A stretch of 64,000 nt of DNA from Streptomyces sp. 130. Lineage in GTDB: Bacteria > Actinomycetota > Actinomycetes > Streptomycetales > Streptomycetaceae. Shown one piece after another: positions 39,726-47,895 of the stretch. The stretch covers positions 1-64,000 of the forward strand of contig NZ_VJNO01000037.1 of NCBI RefSeq assembly GCF_007096885.1. Direction: 5' to 3'. The position numbers and the translations under genes were made by a program. How positions within the stretch are numbered: position 1 is the first letter of the stretch; each line of letters opens with the position of its first letter. The notes under the pieces were generated by a model. That model did not search any database, had not been told where the DNA came from, and saw only the letters and a list, made by a program, of their open reading frames with translations.

Positions 39726-40236
39726 GTACGTAGAGCAGCCCGACCAGTGAGCCGCTGCTGACGATCTCGCGCCGGTCGATCATGCCCCTCACATCAGCCA
39801 GCGGGATCCACTCGATCCGGTCCGACTCGTTCTTCTCGGTCGGCGGGGCTTCGTACGTTGCTCCGTCGGCGCGGAAGATGTGGTGCTGGGAGTCGGTGAT
39901 GCCGTTGGCCGGCTCGGCGTAGATGAGCGGCTTGACCGGGCCGGGCCGCCAGCCTGTCTCTTCCAGCACCTCACGGGCCGCCGCTTCGGCCGGTGTCTCG
40001 CCCTCCTCGACCAACCCCATGGGAAGTTCCCACGCCCAGGCGTCAGTGATGAAGCGATGCCGCCACATCATCAACACTTCGCGCTGCTCGTTGATGACTG
40101 CGGCTACGGCCAAGTGCCGCAGTTTGACGACGTGGTGCTCCCAGCGGTTTCCGTCCGGCGTCTCGACGTCGGTGAGCCACAGGTTCACCCAGCTGTTCTC
40201 GTAGATCGGACGTTCACCGTGGATCTTCCACTGCAT
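39703..40236 (-). CDS. NUDIX hydrolase
   Basis: The protein has 177 residues. The Nudix box reads G-L-V-E-E-G-E-T-P-A-E-A-A-A-R-E-V-L-E-E-T-G, complete with the catalytic R-E-x-x-E-E. The N-terminal part W-V-N-L-W-L-T-D-V-E-T-P-D-G and A-W-E-L-P-M-G are typical of the ADP-ribose pyrophosphatase branch. It should hydrolyse a nucleoside diphosphate linked to another group. The ATG at 40234-40236 (M-Q-W-K-I-H-G) was chosen because the upstream extension lacks family similarity. It is convergent with the XRE-TPR gene; such pairs are frequent in Streptomyces, though the functional link is unclear. Confidence 0.9.
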   Translation of the reverse strand: MQWKIHGERPIYENSWVNLWLTDVETPDGNRWEHHVVKLRHLAVAAVINEQREVLMMWRHRFITDAWAWELPMGLVEEGETPAEAAAREVLEETGWRPGPVKPLIYAEPANGITDSQHHIFRADGATYEAPPTEKNESDRIEWIPLADVRGMIDRREIVSSGSLVGLLYVLMDEAIR

Positions 40237-40671
40237 CGCTGCGGCCCCTCTCGATCGACCTCCAGCATCGCAGAGCAGCGGACGACCCACGAACGGCTCC
40301 TCAGAGCACGCAACCTGCACACCGCACCTATGTCAGCCGTCAGCGCGCCCGGCCCCACGAGTTCGGCCTGTTCCGCATCCTCATCGGGTCGCTGTTCACC
40401 TGCTGCGGTATCGCCTCGCTCTTCGGCACCCTGGGCAGAAGCACCCTCCAGGCGGGCACCTGACCTGCCAGCACGAGCCCAACCCGTCCGAGGGAACGGA
40501 AACTCCGCGACCGGCCTTCTGGGGCCGGTCCTGGAGGGCCCGGACGGCGTTCGGGGAAGGCCCTGGGCGTAGCCATCAACCGCCCCATTGCATAACGGGG
40601 TTGAAGGACACTCATGCCCGGTTCGGGCGACACTCGGGCCGGTCGGTGTGCCGCCGACGCGTGCGAGGGGG
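40237..40671. other. 435-base region without a clear gene
   Basis: This stretch holds a hairpin GACCGGCC-N6-GGCCGGTC (40509-40530) and a possible coding remnant at 40329-40463. It also contains short GCCCG/CGGGC pairs near 40617-40645. No start codon with a ribosome site and good codon pattern was found, apart from the NUDIX gene promoter just right of 40236. Confidence 0.5.
40329..40463 (+). pseudogene. Possible membrane-protein remnant
   Basis: One frame, ending TGA at 40461-40463, reads R-A-R-P-H-E-F-G-L-F-R-I-L-I-G-S-L-F-T-C-C-G-I-A, then S-L-F-G-T-L-G-R-S-T-L. This looks like a genuine transmembrane segment with natural residue composition. It has no start codon in frame near a ribosome site and no partner upstream. 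It may be the tail of a decayed gene. A GC-rich hairpin follows at 40509-40530. Confidence is low. Confidence 0.3.
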
Positions 40672-41082
40672 CTAACCGCGCTCCGGCCAGACCGGCCCCT
40701 CGTCGGTCCAGGTGACGCCCTTGTTGCGGCAAAGGCAGAAGGGGTGGCCGATCGGGTCGGTGTAGATCCGCCAGCCGTAGCCGTTGGGGCCGATGAAGTC
40801 CTGCCTCAGCGTCGCGCCGAGGTCGAGGACGCGGCGCTGCTCCGACTCGATGTCGTCCACCTCGAAGTCGAGGTGGAACTGCTTGGGGTGCTCGTTGTCG
40901 GGCCACTGCGGGGCGCGGTAGTCGTCCACCCGGATGAAGGCCAGCTCGATCTCGCCGAACTTGATGCCGGCCCAGTCCTCGGAGCTGTCGTCCTTCACCG
41001 GGCGGCCTGTCACCTGGGAGTAGAAGGAAGCCAGCTTCATCGTGTCCGGGCAGTCGATGATGAAATCGGTGAGTCGCAGCAT
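40672..41082 (-). CDS. VOC/glyoxalase-fold protein
   Basis: The protein has 136 residues with a typical Streptomyces glyoxalase-like domain. It starts L-R-L-T-D-F-I-I-D-C-P-D, has F-H-L-D-F-E-V-D-D (a likely metal-ligand His), and near the end Y-T-D-P-I-G-H-P-F-C-L-C, where the usual Glu ligand is replaced by Cys. It may bind rather than turn over its ligand. The substrate is unknown. It is followed after 70 bases by a dienelactone-hydrolase gene on the same strand, transcribed toward it. No operator was seen directly upstream. Confidence 0.87.
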   Translation of the reverse strand: MLRLTDFIIDCPDTMKLASFYSQVTGRPVKDDSSEDWAGIKFGEIELAFIRVDDYRAPQWPDNEHPKQFHLDFEVDDIESEQRRVLDLGATLRQDFIGPNGYGWRIYTDPIGHPFCLCRNKGVTWTDEGPVWPERG

Positions 41083-41152
41083 CCCGCGATCTTGGCACAG
41101 GGTCCCGCCCGGCTTCGAGGAAGGTCCTGAGAACTCCTGCCCGGCCCGGGCC

Positions 41153-41890
41153 TCAGCGGTGGTTGGCCAGGGTGCGGTCGAGGAGGGGGATCAGGCGGTC
41201 CCAGTGGCGCTGGAACGCCGCGGGGTCGAAGGCGTCGGTGTCGGACATGGTGAAGCCGTGAATGGTGCCGGGGTAGATCTCGGAGGTGTAGCGGACCCCC
41301 GCGGCGTCCAGGGCCTGGTTGAGCTCGCTCAGGGCCGCGGGTGTCAAGTCGCTCTCGGCATGGCCGAAGTGGATGTCGGCGGTGATCCTGGCGAGGCTGT
41401 CCGGCCCGTCGGCGCCCACGGGGCCGTGGAACGCGGCGAGGGCGGCCACCTCGCCGGGGTGGGCTGCGGCGGTGCGCGTCGCCAGGAGGCCGCCGAAGCA
41501 GTAGCCGGTCACCGCGACCGGTCCGGCGCCGACCTCGGGCTGGGCGCTGAGGTACCTGAGGTAGGCGTCGGCGTCGTTCAGGGCGCGTTCGGCGGTGTGC
41601 GCCTCGATCAGAGGCATCAGCTGGGCGAAGACCGCGGGCCGGGCCTCTTCTCCGATGTACTCGGGAAGTTCGATCACCGGTGCCGGGCCGTGCCGGTAGA
41701 AGAGGTTGGGGACGAGCACGTAGTACCCGTGCCCGGCCAGCTCCTGGGCCATCTCCCGCAGCACGGGCCGGATACCGAAGCCATCCGCGTACATCAGCAC
41801 CCCTGGGTGCTGCCCGCCACGGTCCGGAAAGGCGGCGAATGCGTCGGCCTGGCCGTCCGCGGTGGGGATCTGCAGCGTCTTGATGGGCAT
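41153..41890 (-). CDS. Dienelactone hydrolase family protein
   Basis: The protein has 245 residues with an alpha/beta-hydrolase fold. The nucleophile elbow is V-T-G-Y-C-F-G-G, with Cys as in dienelactone hydrolases. The acid is in H-F-G-H-A-E-S-D and the catalytic His in G-T-I-H-G-F-T. The N-terminus is P-T-A-D-G-Q-A-D-A-F. It could hydrolyse lactones in aromatic breakdown or other esters. Start ATG at 41888-41890 follows AGGAG. That ribosome site is immediately beside one arm of a long stem-loop (41898-41940), suggesting translational or operator control. Confidence 0.9.
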   Translation of the reverse strand: MPIKTLQIPTADGQADAFAAFPDRGGQHPGVLMYADGFGIRPVLREMAQELAGHGYYVLVPNLFYRHGPAPVIELPEYIGEEARPAVFAQLMPLIEAHTAERALNDADAYLRYLSAQPEVGAGPVAVTGYCFGGLLATRTAAAHPGEVAALAAFHGPVGADGPDSLARITADIHFGHAESDLTPAALSELNQALDAAGVRYTSEIYPGTIHGFTMSDTDAFDPAAFQRHWDRLIPLLDRTLANHR

Positions 41891-41897
41891 GAATTCT

Positions 41898-41940
41898 CCT
41901 GTCGTGGTTGATGTGCTGAACCTGTGGTCAACACGACAGG
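41898..41940 (-). promoter_or_regulatory. Stem-loop overlapping the ribosome site of the hydrolase gene
   Basis: CCTGTCGTGGTTGA (41898-41911) pairs with TCAACACGACAGG (41928-41940) with one bulged base. On the minus strand the proximal arm ends CACGACAGG and runs into the AGGAG ribosome site. It can act as an RNA hairpin masking translation or as a repressor operator. The rest of the gap (41941-42170) shows nothing recognisable. Confidence 0.55.
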
Positions 41941-42170
41941 GGCGGAGCCCGCGCACCAGCGCGAGATCCTCGGCCGAACAGCGGGCCCTCACCGGCCCGT
42001 ACGGCACTCAGGAGAGCACCGGGTCACCAATCCGTGTGTGGCGCGATGCCGTCCCGGTAGTCATGCCGTGCAGCGTAGCCCACCGGACGAAGGTCGCCAC
42101 CGGCACCGGGAAGCCCCCGGGCTCGCTGCACAGCCCGACACCTTGACCGGCCCGGTCCCACCGCCGCCCG

Positions 42171-43019
42171 TCACAGCCCCACGGCCGCGCGCACCAGTCC
42201 CGCCACCGCCGTCGAGCGGCTGTGCGGGGGCCAGGCGATGACCGTGGTGACGCGGGGGCTGTCGGGGACGGGGACGGCGACCAGGCCCTCGTGGAGGCTG
42301 GTGCGGATCGTTTCGGGGACGATCGCGCAGGCGCGGCCCAGGGCGATGAGCTGGGTGAGTTGGGTGTGGTCGCGCACCTTGGGGCCGGGGCCGTCCGGAA
42401 AGGTGCCGTCGGGGCGTGGCCAGCGCGGGAGGGGGAGGTCGGGGAGCGCGGTGACCTCGGCGAGGCTCAGGTGGGGGCGGAGGCCGAGAGGGTGGCCCGC
42501 CGGGAGGACCGCGACCTGGCCCTCCGTGTGCAGGTCCTCGGTGTCGAAGCCGGCCAGGTCGTCGAACGGCCGGTGCAGCAGGGCCACGTCGGCCCGGCCG
42601 TCGCGGAGGACCCCCGCCTGCTCGCCCGGCCCGCACAGCAGGACGTCCACGGTCACGGCACCGGGCTCGGCGGCGTAGGCGTCGAGGAGCTTGGCCAGCA
42701 GTTCGCCGGAGGCGCCCGCCTTCGCGGCGAGGATCACCGCGGGGTGGCCGGCCGCGGCGAGAGCGGCCCGGCGGGTCCGGCGCTCGGCGGCCTCGACCGC
42801 GTCCAGCGCCACCCGTGCCTCCCGCAGCAGCACCGCCCCGGCCCCGGTCAGGGTGACGCCCCGGCTGCCGCGCTCCAGGAGGAGTACGCCCAGCCGCCGT
42901 TCCAGCCCGCCGATCGCCCGCGACAGCGGAGGCTGGGCGATCCCGAGCCGTTGCGCGGCCCGGCCGAAGTGCAACTCCTCGGCGACCGCGACGAAGTACC
43001 GCAGTTCACGTGTCTCCAC
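42171..43019 (-). CDS. LysR-family transcriptional regulator
   Basis: The protein has 282 residues. The winged helix begins V-E-T-R-E-L-R-Y-F-V-A-V-A-E-E-L-H-F-G-R-A-A-Q-R and continues A-Q-P-P-L-S-R-A-I-G-G-L-E-R-R-L-G. The effector domain contains V-D-V-L-L-C-G-P-G-E and V-L-P-A-G-H-P-L-G. The GTG at 43017-43019 is the natural start of the conserved pattern. It is divergent from an SDR gene across 104 bases containing a perfect T-N11-A palindrome, the standard LysR arrangement. The inducer is unknown. Confidence 0.92.
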   Translation of the reverse strand: METRELRYFVAVAEELHFGRAAQRLGIAQPPLSRAIGGLERRLGVLLLERGSRGVTLTGAGAVLLREARVALDAVEAAERRTRRAALAAAGHPAVILAAKAGASGELLAKLLDAYAAEPGAVTVDVLLCGPGEQAGVLRDGRADVALLHRPFDDLAGFDTEDLHTEGQVAVLPAGHPLGLRPHLSLAEVTALPDLPLPRWPRPDGTFPDGPGPKVRDHTQLTQLIALGRACAIVPETIRTSLHEGLVAVPVPDSPRVTTVIAWPPHSRSTAVAGLVRAAVGL

Positions 43020-43047
43020 CCCGCCAGCGTAACGGGCCCCACCAGGA

Positions 43048-43068
43048 GCGATACCCGGACGGTATCGC
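43048..43068. promoter_or_regulatory. LysR box between LysR gene and SDR gene
   Basis: GCGATACC-CGGAC-GGTATCGC, perfect 8-base arms, contains the T-N11-A signature (TACC-N5-GGTA) of LysR binding sites. It lies in the 104-base divergent gap, closer to the LysR gene. Confidence 0.75.
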
Positions 43069-43123
43069 CGCCCACCCGGTCGGTCTTGGACGCCCCGCCC
43101 CGGTGGGGAGAACCATCGGAGAC

Positions 43124-43867
43124 ATGACTGAGACGAACACCATGAACCAGCCCAAGGTCGCCCTGGTGACCGGCGCCAACAAGGGCATCGGATACGAGAT
43201 CGCCGCCGGGCTCGGCGCGCTCGGCTGGTCGGTCGGCGTCGGCGCCCGGGACGAGGAGCGGCGCGAGGCCGCCGTGGACAAGCTGCGCGCGGCGGGGGCC
43301 GACGCCTTCGGCGTACCGCTGGACGTGACCGACGACGCGAGCGTGACCGCGGCGGCCCGGCTGCTGGAGGAGCGGGCCGGGCGGCTCGACGCGCTCGTCA
43401 ACAACGCGGCGATCACCGGCGGCCACCCCCAGGAACCCACCACGGTCGACGTGAACCGGGTACGGGCGGCCGTGGAGACCAACGTGATCGGCGTCATCCG
43501 AGTCACCAACGCCCTGCTCCCGCTGCTGCGCCGCTCACCGTCGCCGCGGATCGTGAACGTGTCCAGCAGCGTCGGCTCCCTCACGCTCCAGACCACCCCG
43601 GGCGCCGAGACCGGCCCGATCTCCGCCGGCTACGCGCCGTCCAAGACCTTCCTCAACGCCGTCACCGTGCAGTACGCCAAGGAACTGGCCGGCACGCACG
43701 TCCTGATCAACGCCGTCTGCCCCGGCTTCACCGCGACCGACCTCAACGGCTTCCGCGGGACGCGCACCCCGCAGCAGGGCGCGACCGCCGCGATCCGGCT
43801 GGCCACCGTGGAGGACGGCGGACCGACCGGCCGCTTCTTCAGCGACGAGGGCGAGATCCCCTGGTAG
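43124..43867 (+). CDS. Short-chain dehydrogenase/reductase
   Basis: The protein has 247 residues, a classical SDR. Cofactor loop V-T-G-A-N-K-G-I-G-Y near residue 16; N-N-A-A-I near 90; catalytic Ser in V-S-S-S-V-G and Y-A-P-S-K (Tyr-xxx-Lys) near 168. The sequence resembles the carbonyl-reductase-like group (A-N-K-G-I-G). The substrate cannot be told. ATG at 43124 follows GGGGAG at about 15 bases and GGAG at 3 bases, so the ribosome site is not ideal. It is divergent from and probably controlled by the LysR protein. Confidence 0.92.
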   Translation: MTETNTMNQPKVALVTGANKGIGYEIAAGLGALGWSVGVGARDEERREAAVDKLRAAGADAFGVPLDVTDDASVTAAARLLEERAGRLDALVNNAAITGGHPQEPTTVDVNRVRAAVETNVIGVIRVTNALLPLLRRSPSPRIVNVSSSVGSLTLQTTPGAETGPISAGYAPSKTFLNAVTVQYAKELAGTHVLINAVCPGFTATDLNGFRGTRTPQQGATAAIRLATVEDGGPTGRFFSDEGEIPW

Positions 43868-43921
43868 CGCGTCTCCGGGGCGGGCCGTCGTGCAGCGCGC
43901 CGGGGCGTTCTGACGCGTCCC

Positions 43922-44839
43922 TCAGCCCGTGGTCTTCGCCGGGCCCGCGTACAGGTAGGTGTCGCGGTCGGTGATGTGGCCGTCCTTGCCGACGGGGGTG
44001 TGATCGCGTTCCAGGAGGCGGCCGGTGGACGGCTGCACGATCCAACCCGGGTTGTAGATCCTGTAGCCGGGCTTCTCCTTCCACTTCCAGGAGATACGGG
44101 TACCCGTACGGCCCGTCGCGTCCTTGACGCCCTCCGTCACCACCGCACCGGGTGTGTCCGCGAGGACCCGGTAGAGCGCCGCCCTCAGCTTCGGCGAAAT
44201 GGGGGCGTCGGTCAGCAGGTCGCCGGCCTGGAGGACGGTCTGTTCGGCGGCGGAGCCCTTCGCGCCGGCCGAGAGCGCGCTGCGAAGCGCGTCGGGGCGG
44301 GTGGGGAGGGTGTCCAGGCCGTCCCAGCGGACCTGCCTCGCGCCGACGCGCCAAACGGCCAGGCTCGAGCTCTTCTTGGTGATCGTGCGGCCGTCCTCCG
44401 ACTTGATGACGACCCGGTCGCGGCCCAGGTAGATGTCGTCGGTGTGGGCCCGCTTCCCCTCGGCCCACGACCGGACGGTCGTCCTCCAGTACGGGGCGGA
44501 GGAAGCCGGTTCGCCCGCCACCCGGTCCGCCATGCTCGTGAACACCTCCGACGCCGACGCACTCGCCGCCGGGCCGTCGCTTCCGAAGTCGGTGACCGGG
44601 AGCACCGCCCCGCCCACCGCCACCGCCGCGACGGCCGCCGCGAGGGCGAGCACCCTGCGGCGTCCGAAGCGCGAAACGGTCACGGGCGCCGACGCGGCGT
44701 CGGCCGCGATCGCGTCCAGGATCAGCGAGTGCGCGCGGGCCTGGACCGCCGGGTCGAGGGGCTCGGTGCGGCCGGCGCGCTCCAGGGCGGCGGCGCCGGG
44801 GAAGTCGAGCAGGTCCGTGGGCTGGTTCTCGTGCGTCAT
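43922..44839 (-). CDS. CU044_5270-type membrane protein paired with ECF sigma factor
   Basis: The protein has 305 residues. A short cytosolic part (L-D-F-P-G-A-A-A-L-E-R-A) is followed by one transmembrane helix at about residues 65-84 (V-L-A-L-A-A-A-V-A-A-V-A-V-G-G-A-V-L-P) and an extracellular domain with Y-W-R-T-T-V-R-S-W and Y-N-P-G-W-I-V. It overlaps the sigma factor gene by 4 bases. Proteins of this kind regularly accompany ECF sigma factors in actinobacteria and probably act as membrane partners or anti-sigma factors, although no zinc HxxxCxxC motif is present. Confidence 0.85.
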   Translation of the reverse strand: MTHENQPTDLLDFPGAAALERAGRTEPLDPAVQARAHSLILDAIAADAASAPVTVSRFGRRRVLALAAAVAAVAVGGAVLPVTDFGSDGPAASASASEVFTSMADRVAGEPASSAPYWRTTVRSWAEGKRAHTDDIYLGRDRVVIKSEDGRTITKKSSSLAVWRVGARQVRWDGLDTLPTRPDALRSALSAGAKGSAAEQTVLQAGDLLTDAPISPKLRAALYRVLADTPGAVVTEGVKDATGRTGTRISWKWKEKPGYRIYNPGWIVQPSTGRLLERDHTPVGKDGHITDRDTYLYAGPAKTTG

Positions 44840-45399
44840 GCGAAGTCTCCCGTCAGGGTCGTACGGGCAGGGCCGGTGAGTCCGTCGCGCAAGCGGGCGC
44901 GGGCCCGGTGCAGGCGGGAACGGGCGGTTCCGGCGGGGATGCCGACGGCGGCGGCCGCCTCGGCGGGGGTGAGCTGTTCCCAGGCCACGAGCAGCAGCAA
45001 CTCGCGCTCGGCGGAGGGCAGCTCGGCGAGTCTGCGGCGCAGCTCCGGGGCCACCGAGGCCGCGTCCAGGCGCTGGTCGACCGCCTGCCAGGGGTCGGCC
45101 GTCACGGCGTCGGGGCCCGGCTCCGTGCGGGCCGCGGCACGCGCCGTGGTCTGCCGGTGGCGGGACAGCACCTTGCCGGCGACGCCGAACAGCCAGCCCC
45201 GGGCCGAGCCGCGCCCGGCGTCGAACGTCGCCCGGTGGGCGTAAGCCTGGAGCCACACCTCGGAGAGCAGGTCGTCGGCGGCGGCCGGGGCGCGGCGTAC
45301 GAGATAGCCGTGCAGGGCGGCGGAGTGCCGGGCGACCAGTGGCTCGAAGGCCGTGGGCTCCCGTGCGGAACGGGCGAGCAGGTCCTCGTCCGGGTCCAT
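44836..45399 (-). CDS. ECF RNA polymerase sigma factor
   Basis: The protein has 187 residues. Region 2 includes F-E-P-L-V-A-R-H-S-A-A-L-H-G-Y and A-D-D-L-L-S-E-V-W-L-Q-A-Y. Region 4 includes L-P-S-A-E-R-E-L-L-L-L-V-A-W-E-Q-L-T-P-A-E-A-A-A-A-V-G-I-P-A-G-T-A-R-S-R-L. The ATG at 45397-45399 (M-D-P-D-E-D-L-L) follows AGGAGAC. It is coupled to the membrane partner gene. The stimulus and regulon are unknown; no -35 AAC element was identified with certainty upstream. Confidence 0.93.
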   Translation of the reverse strand: MDPDEDLLARSAREPTAFEPLVARHSAALHGYLVRRAPAAADDLLSEVWLQAYAHRATFDAGRGSARGWLFGVAGKVLSRHRQTTARAAARTEPGPDAVTADPWQAVDQRLDAASVAPELRRRLAELPSAERELLLLVAWEQLTPAEAAAAVGIPAGTARSRLHRARARLRDGLTGPARTTLTGDFA

Positions 45400-45484
45400 G
45401 GGGTCTCCTGTTCCGGACCGCCGGGGCGGCGGTCTCACCCCGTACTTGCACAGGAGGCCCTCAAGCGTTCGCGGGCGGCTCCGG

Positions 45485-46261
45485 CTACCCCGAGACCGCC
45501 GCCCGGAAGCCCGTGTTCACCGCCGTCAGCCCGCCGTCCACGCACAGCGACGTGCCCGTGATCCACTCCGCGTCCGACGACGCGAGGAACGCCACGGCCT
45601 TCGCGATGTCCTCCGGTTCGCCGACCCGGCCGAGCGGGTAGAGCGGGGTGACCCGGTCCAGCTCCGCCTCGCGGCCCGCCCAGGCGTCGGTTCGGATCGT
45701 GCCGGGGACGACGAGGTTGGCCCGGACCCCGCGCGGGCCCGCGTGGCCGGCCAGGGTGCGGGTGAGGCTGGCCAGGCCCGCCTTCGCGGCGCTGTAGGCG
45801 TGGTTGCCGAAGTCCTGCACGCCGTTGACGGAGCCGATGGAGACGATCGCGCCGCGGCCGGACGCGGCCAGGTGCGGCATCGCGGCGCGCGAGCAGCGGT
45901 AGGCACCGCCCAGCGAGACGTCCAGGTCGCGGTGCCAGGTCTCGTCCTGCTCGTCCTCGAAGAGCGTGCTGTCCAGGCTGCAGGAGTACGCGTTGTTGAC
46001 CAGGACGTCGAGCCCGCCGAAGGTCTCCACGGCGTGCGCCACCGCCGCCTCGACCGCCGCCCGGTCCGCCACGTCGCAGGCCGTCGCCTCGGCCGCGAAG
46101 CCCGACGCCCGGATCTCCGCCGCCACCGACTCCGCCCGCTCCCCGTCCAGGTCGGTGACGAGGACGCGGGCGCCCTCGGCGGCCATCAGGCGGGCGGTGG
46201 CGGCGCCGATGCCCCGGCCCGCGCCGGTGATGAGGACTGCGTAACCATCGAAGCGAGTCAT
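45485..46261 (-). CDS. Short-chain dehydrogenase/reductase
   Basis: The protein has 258 residues. Cofactor loop I-T-G-A-G-R-G-I-G-A; D-L-D-G after the second strand suggests NAD preference; N-N-A-Y-S near residue 88; catalytic S-I-G-S-V-N and Y-S-A-A-K near 152. The end S-L-C-V-D-G-G-L-T is typical of FabG-like SDRs. The substrate is unknown. The start is ATG 46259-46261. Its 5' region is occupied by a six-copy 64-68-base tandem array, so its promoter must be inside or beyond that array. Confidence 0.92.
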   Translation of the reverse strand: MTRFDGYAVLITGAGRGIGAATARLMAAEGARVLVTDLDGERAESVAAEIRASGFAAEATACDVADRAAVEAAVAHAVETFGGLDVLVNNAYSCSLDSTLFEDEQDETWHRDLDVSLGGAYRCSRAAMPHLAASGRGAIVSIGSVNGVQDFGNHAYSAAKAGLASLTRTLAGHAGPRGVRANLVVPGTIRTDAWAGREAELDRVTPLYPLGRVGEPEDIAKAVAFLASSDAEWITGTSLCVDGGLTAVNTGFRAAVSG

Positions 46262-46263
46262 AG

Positions 46264-46700
46264 CGCCGACCGTACCGCGCGAACCGGTCCCCGGGCCCGG
46301 GGGCGGCCGACGCCAACTCCCGCGAGGCGCCCAGCGGTCACAATGCCGAAGGCCCCTGGCCCAAGTAAGGCCGGCGCCAACTCCCCCGGAACGCCCAGCG
46401 GTCACAACCCCGAAGGCCCCGGGGCCCGCCGGGGGCGGCCGGCGCCAACTCCCGCGCAACGCCCGTCGATCACAACGCCGACCGCACCGCCCGCGCCCAA
46501 GGGCGGCCAACGCCAACTCCCCCGCCGCACCCAGCAGTCACAACACCGACGACCCCGCACCCAAGGAAGGCCGACGGCAACTCCCCGAGGCGCCCGACGG
46601 TCACAATGCCGACCGGCCCCGGGCCACCGGGGGTGGCCGACGCCAACTCCCCCCGCAGCACCCAGCAGTCACAACACCGACCGCACCGCCCGCACCAACG
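46264..46700. repeat. Six-copy 64-68-base tandem array between serine hydrolase and SDR genes
   Basis: Units begin GGCC(G/A)(A/G)CG(C/G)CAACTCC at 46305, 46369, 46437, 46505, 46569 and 46635. Each contains a core close to CGCCCAGCGGTCACAA and ends GCCGA(C/A). The last copy includes the stop and final codons of the serine hydrolase gene (TCACAACACCGACCGC). The bases at 46264-46304 look like a partial unit. Copies differ at several positions, so the array is not recent in every unit. No spacer/repeat alternation is present, so it is not CRISPR. Confidence 0.85.
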
Positions 46701-47853
46701 CCTGGGCCCTGGGGTCCGCCGTGACTCCCTTCTGGAGGCCGTTCGTCAGGTACCCGAAGGCGATCCCCGATTCGGGGTCCGCGAAGCCGAGCGAGCCGCC
46801 CCGGCCCGGGTGCCCGAAGGAGCCGGGCGCGAGGAGCGGACTCGCCGGGCCGTGGAGCATGTAGCCGAGGCCGAAACGGGTGTTGACGACGAGGACCCGG
46901 TCCGGGCCCGCCGACTCCTCGGTGCGGGCGAGCGTCAGGGTCGCCGGGGCGAACAGCCGCTGGCCGTCGACCGGGCCGATCATCGCGGCGTAGCAGCGGG
47001 CCAGGCCGCGTGCGGTCGCGGTGCCGTTGGAGGCGGGGAGTTCGGCGGCCCGGTAGGCGGGGTCGTTCTCGTCGGGCAGCGGGTCGATCGCGCCGAACGC
47101 CCGCCGGGTCAGCGACTCCGGGTCGCGGTAGGCCTCCGCCACCGACCGCTTCGGGCGCAACCGCAGCGCCCCGGTGTTCTCGGCGGCCGGCGGCTCGACG
47201 GGCCCGATCCGGCCGACCCGGTGGGCCTCGTCGTCGGGGATGCCGAACCAGAAGTCGAGGCCGAGCGGGCGGGCGATCTCCTCGGCGACCCAGCGGCCGA
47301 CGGTGCGCCCGGTGACGCGGCGCACGAGTTCGCCGAGGAGCCAGCTGAAGGTCTGCGCGTGGTAGCCGTGCGCCGCGCCGGGTTCCCAGGCCGGGGCCTG
47401 GGCGGCGACGGCGTGCGCCCCGCTCACCCCGTCCGCGGCCTCCTCCGGGGTCAGCGGCCGGTCCAGGGCCGGGACACCGGCCCGGTGGGCGAGGAGGTGG
47501 CGGACGAGGACGCGCTCCTTGCCGTTCGCCTTGAATTCCGGCCAGTACGTGGAGACCGGGGCGTGCAGGTCGATCTGGCCGCGCTGGTGGAGCAGCAGGG
47601 GGACGGCCGCGGCGATGCCCTTGCCGGCGGAGCGGACGACCTGGACGGTGTCGACGGCCCAGGGTTCGGTGCCGTCCACGTCTCTGGTGCCGGCCCACAG
47701 GTCGACCACTTTTCGCCCGTGCCGGTAGACGGCGACCGCCGCCCCCCGCTCCCCGCGCTGCTCGAAGTTACGGACGAAGGCGTCCCGGACCGCTTCGTAT
47801 CCGGGCGCCGCCGTGCCGCGTACGTCCACGCCTGCTGCCGCACTGCCGCTCAT
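46669..47853 (-). CDS. Beta-lactamase-fold serine hydrolase
   Basis: The protein has 394 residues, class C beta-lactamase/esterase family. The nucleophile motif is V-V-R-S-A-G-K-G (SxxK) near residue 76, and the Tyr motif appears in H-G-Y-H-A-Q-T-F. The C-terminal H-P-G-R-G-G-S takes the place of the KTG/HxG box. There is no signal peptide, so it is probably cytosolic and an esterase or peptidase rather than a beta-lactamase. ATG at 47851-47853 was chosen; the frame is open five codons further. Its last codons form part of the tandem array. Confidence 0.9.
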   Translation of the reverse strand: MSGSAAAGVDVRGTAAPGYEAVRDAFVRNFEQRGERGAAVAVYRHGRKVVDLWAGTRDVDGTEPWAVDTVQVVRSAGKGIAAAVPLLLHQRGQIDLHAPVSTYWPEFKANGKERVLVRHLLAHRAGVPALDRPLTPEEAADGVSGAHAVAAQAPAWEPGAAHGYHAQTFSWLLGELVRRVTGRTVGRWVAEEIARPLGLDFWFGIPDDEAHRVGRIGPVEPPAAENTGALRLRPKRSVAEAYRDPESLTRRAFGAIDPLPDENDPAYRAAELPASNGTATARGLARCYAAMIGPVDGQRLFAPATLTLARTEESAGPDRVLVVNTRFGLGYMLHGPASPLLAPGSFGHPGRGGSLGFADPESGIAFGYLTNGLQKGVTADPRAQALVRAVRSVL

Positions 47854-47895
47854 CCCCCCATGGTGCACGGCACCGCAGGTGGGAGGTGGGGCGGG

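Noticed and set aside
46264..46700. CRISPR array
   Set aside because: Units are contiguous and imperfect with no unique spacers, and the last unit contains a gene end. No cas gene is present.
46669..47853. Secreted beta-lactamase resistance gene
   Set aside because: No signal peptide is present and the third active-site box is H-P-G rather than K-T-G, so an intracellular esterase/peptidase is more likely.
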